Shown one piece after another: positions 9,179 to 19,290 of a stretch of 61,355 nucleotides of DNA. The notes below the pieces were generated by a model. That model did not search any database, was not told the DNA's origin, and worked only from the letters and a program-made list of their open reading frames with translations. The position numbers and the translations under genes are program-made. Origin of the DNA: Chrysophaeum taylorii (Eukaryota > Sar > Pelagophyceae > Pelagomonadales > Pelagomonadaceae); the NCBI GenBank assembly GCA_029834535.1, contig JAQMWT010000506.1, positions 1-61,355 on the forward strand. Direction: 5' to 3'. Each line of letters begins with the position of its first letter. Positions within the stretch are counted from its first letter, which is position 1.

Positions 9179-9856
9179 TTATTCAGGCGCAACACGCGTA
9201 GCATCCGGAGAGGCTGGCCGTGCCTCTCGAGCATGCGCCCGCGTGGATTCCTCCACCATTCGTCGAAGTCGATCGTTGTCGATCCGCGGCCGCTCCACTT
9301 CTGAGCGTTGTTGCTGCGCGTCGCGGCGGTTGCGCCCAATTTCACGTAGGACCTGTTCGATCTGCGACTGGTACATCTCGAATCGTTCGATGATGGCCTG
9401 CAGAATTTCGGGGTCGGTATCCACTCGAAGATCTGCCGCAGCTCTCGTATTGGCGGATGGTGGCCTAGGAGATGCACTCTTCTCTGGTCCACGCACCGCC
9501 GTAGTAAGTCCGGGGTCCGTTCGAGATGACCCCGTAGCATCCATCGCACGTTCGTAGGGTCGTGCGTACTGGAACGTCGGCTCACCCGGTCTTGAAGTTG
9601 CGTCTGGCGCAACCGTAGCTCCCCCTTCGCCGGCGCGTGGATCCGGAATGATGACCACGCTTGGGGAGCTGTCGAGGCTATCAGATGATATTGCCTCTCT
9701 TCCGATGCCGCTTTCCTCGGCTTCCGGCCGTTGAAAGGGCGTGCTGAACGGTGTTCTTCCAATAGACGCAAATGGAGTCCCTGCACTGAATCGTTGCAGA
9801 CGCTCCTCTGCGTCCCGAAACCACTGCGGTCGTTCTGTCATTGGCCTTTTTGCCAT
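9179..9856 (-). CDS. Gag-like coiled-coil protein of element B
   Basis: A 225-codon frame starts at an ATG following the leader. The N-terminus is basic (MAKRPMTERPQWFRDAEER), the middle is rich in Ser/Pro, and residues about 150-205 are a charged, Gln/Arg/Glu-rich probable coiled coil (IERFEMYQSQIEQVLREIG). It ends at TAA (9179-9181), about 140 bases before the methyltransferase frame. Its layout resembles the G4 gag N-terminus at 19614. No zinc knuckle or clear capsid domain is visible, and the gag proper seen in G4 seems absent, so an internal deletion is likely. Confidence 0.55.
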   Translation of the reverse strand: MAKRPMTERPQWFRDAEERLQRFSAGTPFASIGRTPFSTPFQRPEAEESGIGREAISSDSLDSSPSVVIIPDPRAGEGGATVAPDATSRPGEPTFQYARPYERAMDATGSSRTDPGLTTAVRGPEKSASPRPPSANTRAAADLRVDTDPEILQAIIERFEMYQSQIEQVLREIGRNRRDAQQQRSEVERPRIDNDRLRRMVEESTRAHAREARPASPDATRVAPE

Positions 9857-10327
9857 GACCGCGCTTTGCCCGGATAATAGGATTAATCCGAACGCTCAAA
9901 ACTCGCTTGTTATACTCCTTTTCGTCAGACGACAATTGCCGGCAGCCGCCTGACTGCGCGCTGTACCGGTACGCTGGACTTACGGAAGTTTTTGCCTTGC
10001 GTGCGAAGGTTATGGACGGCCTTCCCGGTGCTCTCGCTCGCCGTCAGGGAGGTGGTCTGCCTCGCGCGAGCTAGGTTAGGGCTTACTCTGTTGCCTTGTG
10101 GTTAGGTCTTACGATTGCTTTGCCTGGTGGAGTCGTAGTGACTCCGCTCCCCGTTCGATCCGAATCACGCAAAATGAACCCCGCGGCTGTACCCGCGATC
10201 CCCTGGATCTTCACCCACAAATGCGTCGGCTTCGCACTCACTCGACCGTTACGAACCAACTCGCCGCCGAAAACAGGAGATCGATAGTCCGGGAGTTGGA
10301 CTATCGATTCCCGTTTCTGAGACCACC
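9857..10327 (-). other. Leader / possible LTR remainder of element B
   Basis: This non-coding stretch lies between the recognisable LTR and the gag-like ATG. With no second LTR of B in the window the LTR 3' end cannot be fixed, so this interval may include the rest of the LTR as well as the primer-binding site. No tRNA-complementary segment was identified with confidence. Confidence 0.5.
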
Positions 10328-10689
10328 GTAGTGGTTTTCTCAGATACCCGCCCCTCTTGGCCGGACCAGAGGCCTCAACAACCCTTTCTCCAAACCCGAA
10401 CCGCGGGTGACCCTTTCTCCCAACCCGAAACGCGGGTGAAACCACCACACGCCCGATCTCAGCGCAAACACCTCACGCCATCTTAAAATCGGACAATCAA
10501 AATGAGGGTAATAGCAAGAAGACAGCAAGAAAGCAATACAAATGCCTGGTACATTGGGTTCAGTGGAAGCGCAGGTGAGGATGTCAAGATGACACCCCCC
10601 CCCATAATTGCAAGGTCAGTACCAGGGCAACAACCAGGGCAAGTCAGGTGGCGGGCAGGCAAGTGGGGGGAATGGGCGTTACTGCCACA
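10328..10689 (-). repeat. 5' LTR of element B (recognisable part)
   Basis: On the - strand it begins TGTGGCAGTAACGCC at 10689 and matches 4126-4335 plus 4592-4709 in inverse orientation, without the SINE found there. It therefore acts as the empty-site reference for that SINE insertion. It directly abuts a reader-domain relic at 10690, which appears to be the sequence into which B inserted. Confidence 0.8.
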
Positions 10690-11110
10690 ACAGGAGCGCA
10701 GGGCTCTGAACGCTCGGCGCCTGGTGAGCGACGTTGAGCTCAAGGAAAAAGCTGGGGCTGCTCTGGCCAAAAAGCGAGCAAAGCGCGAGCGAGTGACGAA
10801 ACGAGACCAGCTGCCTTCGATTGTCGACTCTCTTGTTGGCCAGCGAGTCGAGGTGTTGTGGGAGCTCGAGGGAAAACCTGGGGCCCATTGGATGCCAGGC
10901 GAGATTGAGGCCGTCTCGGATGCGAATTCAAAGGATGGCCGCAGAAAACTTGGGACTGGATGGATATTCATCGGCTACGACGACAGCTTCTCCGGTTGGC
11001 TCAAAGCAAATCGTCCGACGTTTTTTCAAGGCACCAAACCTGGTTCCTGGCGCTTCGAGCTCGACACCAACGAATACGACGAGGATGTGGATGGAACGGC
11101 GGGAGGCACC
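10690..11110 (+). pseudogene. Relic of transposon reader domain (Tudor/PWWP-like)
   Basis: The + strand translation (LNARRLVSDVELKEKAG..., VGQRVEVLWELEG, HWMPGEIEAVSD, GTGWIFIGYDDSFSGWL, NRPTFF, SWRFE) matches the C-terminal module of the DNA transposon at 32456-32800 over roughly 130 residues, with many substitutions. It is preceded by the LTR of B and followed by unrelated sequence, so only a fragment survives. The W/Y-rich block resembles a small chromatin-reader barrel, but its fold is inferred, not shown. Confidence 0.7.
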
Positions 11111-12090
11111 CTTTTTTTAAGAGGACATGGGCGTTTTCAACGACGAGCTCGCCGATTGACGGGCCGACTGTCGCCGACGGCCAACCAGCCGCCCAAATGG
11201 TCGACTTCGCAACGTGTGCTGGTCAGGAGTTCTTCGGAGGAACCACATTGTCGAGTGGGTTCGCTTTCAAGCGTTTTTACCTGGATTTCCACCTACGCTC
11301 GAGCAGCCGGTTCCTGGTCACGCTCATCAGCGGGCTCTAGAAAATAAAGCATAGAATCACGAGTGCGGGAGCTACGAGGGTGGCCTCAGGAGCAAACTGG
11401 CCAGTTGTAAGTGTGGCGGTCACAACCTTAAGTAGCGAAAAGTGTATTGTCAAGTAGGCTAATCCGGAGAAGCCGCCCAACCTTTTGCCGCTATTTCGAC
11501 GTCTATCGACTTTCCCACGGGCATTCAGTGGCAGGGGGGGCTGACCACCTGCCCCCCCCCCCCCTAATTATCCTTACTACTAATCGACAGATGTTTGTCT
11601 GTTTGTCTGTTTGTCCCCCGATTTAGGGCAAGGATCAGGTAGGCCCGCGAGCCAGGCATTGATCCTCCAAGCCGTATACGGCGACCTCGCAGACTATTTC
11701 CACGACCCGCGGCGGCTCTTTCAGCGCGCCATTCTCACGCCCCGTCGAAACGATGTTGTCGATGCTGACAACACACGCATGACCGCGGCCTTTTTTTTTC
11801 CCGGAGACGAGGCGTCGGAGTTCTTTTCGGCCGACTAGGTTGGGTCGGAAGACGACGCCTCGCTCTTTACAGTCGAGTTTTCGACTCCCTGACAACCAAC
11901 GGCATGCTGACTTTGATCGCGAGCTTAAAGTCTTCGCAACCTCGACCCGTCGCACGGCCACTGCAACCGTACCAGATACATGATCGATCGTGTCGTGTCA
12001 CCGAGGCTCCTCCAACCTGTATCCCCAAAGGCCCGCCGACGCCAAACGATCAACAAGGGGCCAGACGCCCCGCGAGGTCGGTGTCCTCTT
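11111..12090. other. Intergenic, no gene recognised
   Basis: The interval contains a C-run with a preceding G-run (about 11532-11570) and a short GTTT-GTCT microsatellite-like run at about 11590-11614. Open frames such as the - strand one at 11635-11961 are short, lack motifs and are not called. A TGTGGCGG string at about 11414 may be a heavily decayed LTR start. Confidence 0.5.
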
Positions 12091-12400
12091 TGTGGCGGCA
12101 ACTCCCGCCTCCTAAGGCTAACCCCTCTTCTAGCCCCCCCCCCTTATCAGGGGCACCCTACTCCGTTCTGATGATGTCGGTGTTCTCTATGACATCATAT
12201 TCCTTTTCCGTTGACATGCGTCACCCTGATTTCTGATTTTCGATATATCCTTGATCATAAAGCAACAGCCGGTCCTCAAGTTGTGAGGACCAGGCACGGA
12301 AGTTGTTTGTGGTCGTGTGGCAGGAGAATGGCCATCCTCGTCCAGTGACCCCACCAAGGGCACGGACGCGAGCGGCGAGCCAGGATTCGAAGGCACGCCA
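12091..12400 (+). repeat. Solo or decayed Ty3-type LTR
   Basis: It starts TGTGGCGGCAACTCCCG and shares, in order with gaps, the blocks of the LTR at 18952 (AAGGCTNACCCC near the start, the GACATCAT/GTCACCCTG region and the CCTCAAGTTGNGAGG block). No adjoining coding sequence of its element is visible, and it lies about 350 bases upstream of the PIKfyve-like gene, so it may have contributed promoter sequence. The right boundary is approximate. Confidence 0.6.
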
Positions 12401-12434
12401 GGTAGCCCCTAAAATCCTCCTTACGCCACAATTG

Positions 12435-12718
12435 GGACTAGGTGAATAGAGTGACCAGGTGAACTTACTGGGACCAGGTGAACTTACTGGGGGTTTTAGA
12501 GTAAACTCAAAGGTTAGCGGGGTGTGCGGATCGAAGCAGCTTGGATTGGCGGAGGCGAGAGCGACGAGCTCGAAGGAGTGGGTATGAGCACGAGTGGGTT
12601 TACGCCGAACTTACTGGGGTTAGAGATTTGGACTAGGTGAACTTACTGACCAGGTGAACTTACTGGGACCAGGTGAACTTACTGGGGTTAGAGATTGGGA
12701 CTAGGTGAACTTACTGGC
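12435..12718 (+). repeat. Minisatellite upstream of PIKfyve-like gene
   Basis: About eight copies of a ~19-20 bp unit (GACYAGGTGAACTTACTGG), some imperfect or partial, form two clusters (12435-12492 and 12605-12718) separated by about 110 bases of other sequence. The array ends just 33 bases before the first ATG of the kinase gene and its last copies are open in the kinase frame, so part of it is probably the 5' leader. Confidence 0.85.
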
Positions 12719-12751
12719 CTGCACTTGTTACACCCTAGCGCTGATAACACG

Positions 12752-15700
12752 ATGTTTGACGGTCAAATAGAAAGCCAGCATCTTGAACAAGAACGCACAT
12801 TCGTTGGCGCGTCATGGATGCTTTCCTTGTTGCATGGTGTGGGGAGCGCGGCTTTAGGCTCCGTCAGTAAATCGAGCAGTCTTACTTTTTTTCCTATGCC
12901 AGGTGAAGCTCGCATGCGAGTTCTTACGTGGTTGAAACCGAACGTTTGTACAGCAGACAAAGTTTCTCCAGCAGTTCCATGTGAACAAGCTCAGCCTGCA
13001 TACTGTGTGGTATCGGATCGGCTTATGCGTGAGTTTTGGATGCCAGATAAACTCTGCAGAACATGCCACGAGTGCGAACTGCCATTCAACCTGTTTAGGC
13101 GCAGGCACCATTGCAGGTTTTGTGGGCAAGTTTTTTGCCATTCATGCACCTCAAACTTCGTTGATGGGAAGTCTTTGTTTCTGCATGGAGTTGTACGTGC
13201 ATGTAGTGGCTGCTATTTACAGTTCATGCATGTTTCATGTGGCCCTGTATCACCAGCTTTAACAGCAAGCGGCACATGTCAGCAATTGCAGCCACAACCT
13301 CCACCACATGCTGATAGTGCTACTTCATGGGCGTGTGATGAGCGTGTTCTTAAACGAACTCATGGTACAGGAAGTCGTTTTGAAGAACCAGGAAGTCCCG
13401 TAGCGTGCGAGTTGAGGAATCCAAAATCGTGGCGAGGTGATTGTGCGCGCAGGGGTTTAGAGGGCAAAGAACCTCCTCGTCGTAAAACCTGGGAAATGGA
13501 TGATCACGGAGGAGCTGACGAGCCATCACCGCAAGACTTTTCACCATTGCTCTCATCGAAGGCCTCCAGTGTTTCGCGAACCAGAAAAACCGATTTCTCA
13601 CCAAAGGAAATGGCTTCACCCAACCTGGAAGGATCGATCAGGCGTAGCAAGGAGAGTCATCTCAAATCGTCGGTAGAAAGACTCTTGTTTGGTGGTGGAT
13701 GTGGAGATTCGCTGAACGAACATCGTCTTCTTTCCTCAAATGACACCTCGGATTCGAGCTTACACCGCTTTCTTGGAAGCACATATGTAGCCCCGTCTAG
13801 CGTGCTTTGTGAGACGGCTGAAAACATGGAGTCTATCGAACACGCGCTCACGTGCAGGCAGCACCTCTCAAGGATCGCAGCGAGCCACCTATCACGCATT
13901 GTTGGATCATTGTTGAAAAAATACATTGCCTACACGCAAGCGCACTTCGCTTTGGAGTCATGGCGCGACATAATATTGGATTTGGTTGGCACCGCTTCGA
14001 TGACTGTGAGGCCGAACACCTGTGCGGGTGACGCTATGGATGTTAGGCCGTATGTGAAATTCAAGGCAATTCCTGGTGGTTCTTCTAACGAATGTTGTTA
14101 CGTTGATGGCCTTGTCTTTCGCAAGGCCTTACTCCACAAAAAAATGGCTCGGACAGCACATGAGCCGCAAGTTCTACTCATCTCAAGCGGCATCGGCTTT
14201 CACCGCACACATGCAAAACTAACCACTTTTGAGACACTTCTTGAGCAAGAACAGAAATACACACAGATTATCATAGAGAAAATTGCCTTTCTCAAGCCAG
14301 ACATATTGTTAGTTGGACAAGCAGTTTCGCGACCAGCACAAGAATACCTGAGGATCCATGATATTATAGTTATCCAGCATGTGAAATCATCGTCAATGCG
14401 CCGTGTGGCTAGAATGACGGGGGCTGTGATACTCTCTTCGACTGATCAGGTGAATACATATGTTCAGCAGGGTGTAAGCTGCCTCGGAGCCTGCAAGAAA
14501 TTTCAATGTGTCTCTTTTCTCGCTTCTAAGCCGGATACCAAAGGAAATCGCCGCGCCTGCACTTCAAGATTCTCTTTGGAGACTCGTTCGCAGAAGACCG
14601 CAATGCACCTTGCAGGCGCAAATTACATATATATTTCGGGCTGCCCCAAAGCACTTGGCTGTACGCTGATATTTAGAGGTGAAGGCGAAAGGACTCTACG
14701 GAGCATCAAGCGGATAGCGCGCTTCGCCTTGTTCGTTGCTTATCACTTGCGGTTAGAGTCATCATTTCACTTCGATCGTTGCAGTTGGTTGCCACACACA
14801 TGTTCGGGCATGAGTTCGATACAGCATATAAAAGACTCGGACGGCTTGAACGGTATTCTTTCGTCTTCGGTGGCAGTCTGTTTTGGGAAAATGGAGTTTC
14901 GCTCTGTCTCTGTTATGGAAGCAGGTCTGGTAGCCAGGGCAGTCAGTGTGTTGGATCATCAGAGTATTCTGGTGACGAGTGTATGGATGTACCTGAAGGC
15001 GCAGTGTGTTCCTGCGGAGATCAAGGCTATAGTCTATTATGCACCGCAGGATGTTTGTCTCGGGCAGTTTTTGTATAATCCCTGGTTTGATCTTGATTTG
15101 CGTTTTGCTCAGTGTGAACGGCGTCCTGTAACGCACGCTACAAGGCTGTTATTTCACAGTGATGGTTGCCTCATAATTTCTGTAGCTAATTTGGAAAACT
15201 GTTCAACAAGCACGACAGATGCTTCGTCTGAGGCTGACTCCATGTGCTCAGCTAACAGCCCCACGTTGCTGACATGGTCGTACTGCAGACAGTGTGCAAG
15301 AGTCGTCACACCACTTGTGCCAGTTTCAGAGGATACGTGTAATATGTCATTTGGAAAATTTTTAGAAGTAATGTTTTACAACAATTGCGCTACCTGTCGA
15401 ACGGGTGACTGCAGGCATTGCATTCAGACCGAGCACACCCTTTATTTTGGATTTCTCAACATGACTGTCCGCGTCAACTACGAAAAGATCAGTCCGTATC
15501 AGATGTTTGTGCGTCGGCAGTTGCCAGGTGATCACCATCTTCAAGGCAGGAAGTCACTGGCGCAGTTTAGGCAGCTGTGCAAATTGAGTAGAGCATCGGC
15601 GTGTGCGTTTCTTGACAAGGTGAGGAACCTTGAGACAGTTTTGAGCCGCATCTTAACGAATGATGTGCTACCGGTATTTATCGTTTTCCCTTCCACTAAC

Positions 15701-18091
15701 GAGCCGATGAGATCAGCGTGTCTTGTAAAGGAGAAGCTTCATCAAGTAACCCTTAAGGTCAAGCAATTCGCGGCCTGGATGGATGTACAAATACGAGAAG
15801 GCATGAAACAATGCAAGGATCCAAGGTGCTCTGAAGTTTCATCATCTTTGATGCACGTTCCCGCTCGCCTACACCATGGTCTGCATGTTGCTGCAGCAGG
15901 ATGGAATTCTCAGATTACTAGTATTGGTCAAATGTTTGCGTCTATATGCAGCATCGGTTCAAGTGACATGCAGGAAGGTTCCCTACATTCCGGCAGCTGT
16001 GATGATGATGCGCCATTGAAAGTGCTCCTTGGGGAGATCGGCGCTGTTGTGACGGATCTAATTCCGTTTGCGACTGAAAGTGTCTGTGGTGATGTACTTG
16101 TCCGTACGTCCGTTGTATATGAGAACCCTTGCAAGCACAACACGACTACAGAGAGCATGATTCACTCAGGGGTCAACACGCCTAGTTTGGGCGTTATGTC
16201 GAAGGCATATACGATTGGCAACTGGAGTGAAGAGAGTGCGCGCGAAGAGAGATTGCAACAGTCTTCTTTTTATACAGTGAGCAAACATACAAAACCACCT
16301 TGTGGTACTGTTGATGCCGCTCCTGAAGTGTGTTTGCAGCAGACAGTGGCGCGTCTAGAAGATGTAGCCAACCCGACACCGTGGCGTGCTTTGATTTTCG
16401 CAGCCAGACGCGCTAGCGAGACATCTCGTGCTGTGACTCGGTTCATAAGTATGTCAAGTTCTCGTGTCAATCCATGGGCAGTGCAAATAGGAGAGTTAAC
16501 ATGGGAGCGATCAGGTTTTCACTGCTGCGATGTTGGAGATAATTTACCTGTTAGCGAAAAGGAGCCAACGACAATTGTCGCGTACAGTCTTAGTACTTTT
16601 GAGTACAGGCGTGCCCTGAGGAATTTTGTTGTCGAAAGTGATGTTTCTTGTATGCGGTTGAAAGGCATCGTAGCCGTGGATGTGTGCCGTGATGAGGTCA
16701 CATCTTGCCCCCGAAACGTTCTTGACAGTAGAACTGTGGTCAAGGGAGTGAGCCAACGCCCCTCTAATACCCGCCAAGGGACGATGGCCCCTGAAATGTC
16801 AACATCAGCCAGTCCGTTGAGAATGTCACCTGTTGATGGGTTGTGTTCGCAGTATCGCCCAAATTCACGTGTGTTTGATGGAGATGCGGTACGGCGCTCT
16901 AAGGAGTTCGTTTACCCGGCAGCGTCACCTTGGGTAGGGAATTCGGCTAAAAGCGAGGTTTCGGCTAAAAGCGTGGACACTTTGCCAATTAGCATTCCGA
17001 GACGAGTGGCTGCTTGCCCATCTGACATAAACCCGAATGTAGCTAGTGTTGGCTCTCCAGGTCTTGCGATGTCGCGGTTTTCATTAGAAGAACAACTTCT
17101 CTCACAGCTCAAAACACATGTAAAACACAGGTTCACTGACGTCGACGAGGAAGGTAATGTTGTATGCAAGTTTGTCTGCCAAGCTTACTGGGCCATGCAG
17201 TTTGCTGCTGTGCGTCAAGTATATATAGGGCTAGGGGAGGACGAGGAAGATGGTTTTTTGAGATCTCTTTCAATGGCGCGCCCGTGGAATGCGCAGGGCG
17301 GAAAATCGGGTGCAACTTTTCTTAAGACGCTCGATGAGCGCTTCGTCGTAAAACAGATCACTCGCACGGAACTACAGATGTTTTTAGAGTATGCACCAGC
17401 ATACTTTGAATATCTATCCAAAGCATTCTTCCAAAGCGTTTCTACTCTACTAGTGAAGGTCCTCGGAGTATATCAAATCGGATCTCACAACAGACTAAAC
17501 GGCAGACGGGTTATGGAGCATGTTGTAGTCATGGAAAACCTGTTTCATGAGCGAACTGTGTCACGTGCCTTCGATCTGAAAGGCAGCACTCGCGCTAGGT
17601 ACGCCAGGGTACCATCTACTGCGGCGCACGACGTAGCTTGCGGGGAAAAGTTCCAGGAAGTGTGTTGTTCCATGTCAGGCGTTGTCGCAGAGTCTTTAGT
17701 AGGAACCGTTGAGCACTCTGTCTTATTGGATGAAAATTTCATCGAATACACGGAAGGTCGCCCGCTTCCGTTGCAAGATCATTCAAAAGCATATTTCAAT
17801 AGCGCTGTTCAGAATGACACATTATTTTTGTCCTTAATCAACGTGGTCGATTACTCCATATTAGTGGGAATTGACGAAAGGCACCACGAACTAGTAGTCG
17901 GGATTATTGATTACATGCGTCAGTACGACATTGTTAAAAAGATGGAGCGTATGGGTAAATCGGTAGGCATGATTGCGGGTCAAGCTGAACCAACGGTTAT
18001 CCAGCCTCATAATTATCGCAATCGTTTCCGCACCGCAATGGAACGCTACTTCATGATGGTCCCGGATAAGTGGACACCTTTTCGAATTTGA
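12752..18091 (+). CDS. 1-phosphatidylinositol-3-phosphate 5-kinase (PIKfyve/Fab1 family)
   Basis: This intact 1,779-residue frame has no introns. A FYVE zinc finger lies at about residues 96-158: WMPD, RRRHHCR, the RACSGC form of the RVC motif, and the paired cysteines. It targets PI(3)P membranes. A TCP1/chaperonin-like central domain follows at about 430-670, and a lipid kinase domain at about 1450-1775 carries GGKSG, FVVKQI (ATP-binding lysine), DLKGS, VDYSILVGID and the IID motif with IVKKMERMGKS. The family converts PI(3)P to PI(3,5)P2 on endosomes and vacuoles. ATG at 12752 was chosen because the frame upstream runs only through minisatellite from a TTG. Its neighbours are mobile elements, so nothing in the context informs on partners. 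It is the only clear host gene in the window. Confidence 0.95.
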   Translation: MFDGQIESQHLEQERTFVGASWMLSLLHGVGSAALGSVSKSSSLTFFPMPGEARMRVLTWLKPNVCTADKVSPAVPCEQAQPAYCVVSDRLMREFWMPDKLCRTCHECELPFNLFRRRHHCRFCGQVFCHSCTSNFVDGKSLFLHGVVRACSGCYLQFMHVSCGPVSPALTASGTCQQLQPQPPPHADSATSWACDERVLKRTHGTGSRFEEPGSPVACELRNPKSWRGDCARRGLEGKEPPRRKTWEMDDHGGADEPSPQDFSPLLSSKASSVSRTRKTDFSPKEMASPNLEGSIRRSKESHLKSSVERLLFGGGCGDSLNEHRLLSSNDTSDSSLHRFLGSTYVAPSSVLCETAENMESIEHALTCRQHLSRIAASHLSRIVGSLLKKYIAYTQAHFALESWRDIILDLVGTASMTVRPNTCAGDAMDVRPYVKFKAIPGGSSNECCYVDGLVFRKALLHKKMARTAHEPQVLLISSGIGFHRTHAKLTTFETLLEQEQKYTQIIIEKIAFLKPDILLVGQAVSRPAQEYLRIHDIIVIQHVKSSSMRRVARMTGAVILSSTDQVNTYVQQGVSCLGACKKFQCVSFLASKPDTKGNRRACTSRFSLETRSQKTAMHLAGANYIYISGCPKALGCTLIFRGEGERTLRSIKRIARFALFVAYHLRLESSFHFDRCSWLPHTCSGMSSIQHIKDSDGLNGILSSSVAVCFGKMEFRSVSVMEAGLVARAVSVLDHQSILVTSVWMYLKAQCVPAEIKAIVYYAPQDVCLGQFLYNPWFDLDLRFAQCERRPVTHATRLLFHSDGCLIISVANLENCSTSTTDASSEADSMCSANSPTLLTWSYCRQCARVVTPLVPVSEDTCNMSFGKFLEVMFYNNCATCRTGDCRHCIQTEHTLYFGFLNMTVRVNYEKISPYQMFVRRQLPGDHHLQGRKSLAQFRQLCKLSRASACAFLDKVRNLETVLSRILTNDVLPVFIVFPSTNEPMRSACLVKEKLHQVTLKVKQFAAWMDVQIREGMKQCKDPRCSEVSSSLMHVPARLHHGLHVAAAGWNSQITSIGQMFASICSIGSSDMQEGSLHSGSCDDDAPLKVLLGEIGAVVTDLIPFATESVCGDVLVRTSVVYENPCKHNTTTESMIHSGVNTPSLGVMSKAYTIGNWSEESAREERLQQSSFYTVSKHTKPPCGTVDAAPEVCLQQTVARLEDVANPTPWRALIFAARRASETSRAVTRFISMSSSRVNPWAVQIGELTWERSGFHCCDVGDNLPVSEKEPTTIVAYSLSTFEYRRALRNFVVESDVSCMRLKGIVAVDVCRDEVTSCPRNVLDSRTVVKGVSQRPSNTRQGTMAPEMSTSASPLRMSPVDGLCSQYRPNSRVFDGDAVRRSKEFVYPAASPWVGNSAKSEVSAKSVDTLPISIPRRVAACPSDINPNVASVGSPGLAMSRFSLEEQLLSQLKTHVKHRFTDVDEEGNVVCKFVCQAYWAMQFAAVRQVYIGLGEDEEDGFLRSLSMARPWNAQGGKSGATFLKTLDERFVVKQITRTELQMFLEYAPAYFEYLSKAFFQSVSTLLVKVLGVYQIGSHNRLNGRRVMEHVVVMENLFHERTVSRAFDLKGSTRARYARVPSTAAHDVACGEKFQEVCCSMSGVVAESLVGTVEHSVLLDENFIEYTEGRPLPLQDHSKAYFNSAVQNDTLFLSLINVVDYSILVGIDERHHELVVGIIDYMRQYDIVKKMERMGKSVGMIAGQAEPTVIQPHNYRNRFRTAMERYFMMVPDKWTPFRI

Positions 18092-18951
18092 AGAATCGTG
18101 GCTGTCCCTGCGGAGAAGGCATTCCCTTACGCATCCCTTTTACGTATTCCTTTTGGGTGAGGTCGGATTGTTTCACACTCCCCCTTACGGTGGGGGTAGG
18201 TCTGTGTCTAAGCCACTTTTACACTGTGAATTTTATACAGGTGGACCAACATAGCTGCCATTAACCGTGACACCGCAGTGCGCTTCTAGGATTCGCCGGA
18301 TACCGAGCACTCCAACCCGCGGCAGTTTAAACGCGAAGTATAAGGAGAGGATAATTATTCTGCACACATGTTGCTCATAGCACAGTACGGTGTGCGAGAG
18401 CACTTAGTGAAGCAATTATATATCGCGATCTCACGGGGAGTCGGGCTCTGGTTTTATAGCGCGAGCTCTAGAAATTCTATTGTATTGGTGTGCAAAAAGA
18501 CAGAAGAAGGAAGTTCGTCCTCGTCTCGACGCTGTTGTGTCGAGCTCGCACCTCGCACTCCCGCGCCCTATCTAGCTTGCGCACTATGTATCTTCAGTCA
18601 ATGCGGCAAGCGCGGGCATTAGCACTAAGTGTCGCTCGTTGCGAGCACATAACCAGGCTGCGGGTAGCCATCTATGTACTGTGATGGCAGCCTGCTCAAG
18701 TTCGACGCTTACACAGGATGTGTAGTGAACTCTGCCGTCGTGCTCAAATACCAGGTCATCCAGACTCGGTGTCCAGCGACTGATCGGTACGTCTACGAAG
18801 GTCCCATCAGCGTTGAATCACTGAACAGCGATGTCCAAAAGCGAAGTCGAGTAAACATTGGCCTGGGACTAGACCTTCAATCGGAGTAGAGGCACCCTAG
18901 GCTCCTCACCCTGGACATGATGTCAACCGATAGCCTGGGTCCCGTGTCAAG
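18092..18951. other. Region between PIKfyve-like gene and LTR, no gene recognised
   Basis: The sequence downstream of the kinase stop holds only short frames. The longest that looks protein-like is at 18674-18889 (+, 71 codons, TGCVVNSAVVLKYQV...), ending just before the LTR at 18952. It has no recognised motif and could be a remnant of an older element. No clear AATAAA polyadenylation hexamer was seen directly after the kinase stop. Confidence 0.4.
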
Positions 18952-19290
18952 TGTGGCGGTAACTCCTGACCGCTGAGGCTTACCCCGCTTCTCAATGCTT
19001 ACACCCGTTCAACGGAACCCCTTTTTCTTACTTTCCTTATGATGTCATGGGATTTGTCCTACTGACGTCACCCTGTTCTCTCGATAAGAGAGTATCTTGC
19101 TATCATAAATCAACTCTCCAGCCTCAAGTTGGGAGGCTTGGTGAGCGTGAGCAAGTGTTGTGGCGAGCGTAACCGACCCCGAGTCCGTATTGACCTCGAG
19201 CAGTGAGGTCTCCGGCGTGTCGGTGAGTACCCCCCCGGTCACCCCGGGTCGGGAGTGTTTTTTCGGCCACAAGTGGTGGACGATAAGAGG
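18952..19290 (+). repeat. 5' LTR of Ty3-like element G4
   Basis: It starts TGTGGCGGTAACTCCTGACC and matches 43484 down to about 43140 on the - strand through to the GGGTCGGGAGTG block at about 19247. It is followed by a leader and a gag-like coiled-coil frame, so it is a 5' LTR. The right-hand limit of the match may fall short of the true LTR end. Confidence 0.75.

Larger units (their letters stand above)
4710..10689 (-). mobile_element. Ty3/gypsy-like LTR retrotransposon B with DNA methyltransferase, 3' truncated
   Basis: Read on the - strand from 10689: 5' LTR, leader, gag-like coiled-coil region (from 9856), C5 DNA methyltransferase, linker, RT, RNase H, integrase. The element stops inside the segment after the GPY module (after SSAPLH) at about 4710, directly joined to the LTR of element A, so its own 3' LTR is lost. 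Relative to A it lacks about 390 bases between the end of the RT and the RNase H middle (junction near 6550). It is a second copy of the same family as A in opposite orientation. Confidence 0.9.

Noticed and set aside
12695..12751. N-terminal extension of the PIKfyve-like frame from a TTG
   Set aside because: These 19 codons are minisatellite units read through from a non-ATG codon. First ATG at 12752 preferred.
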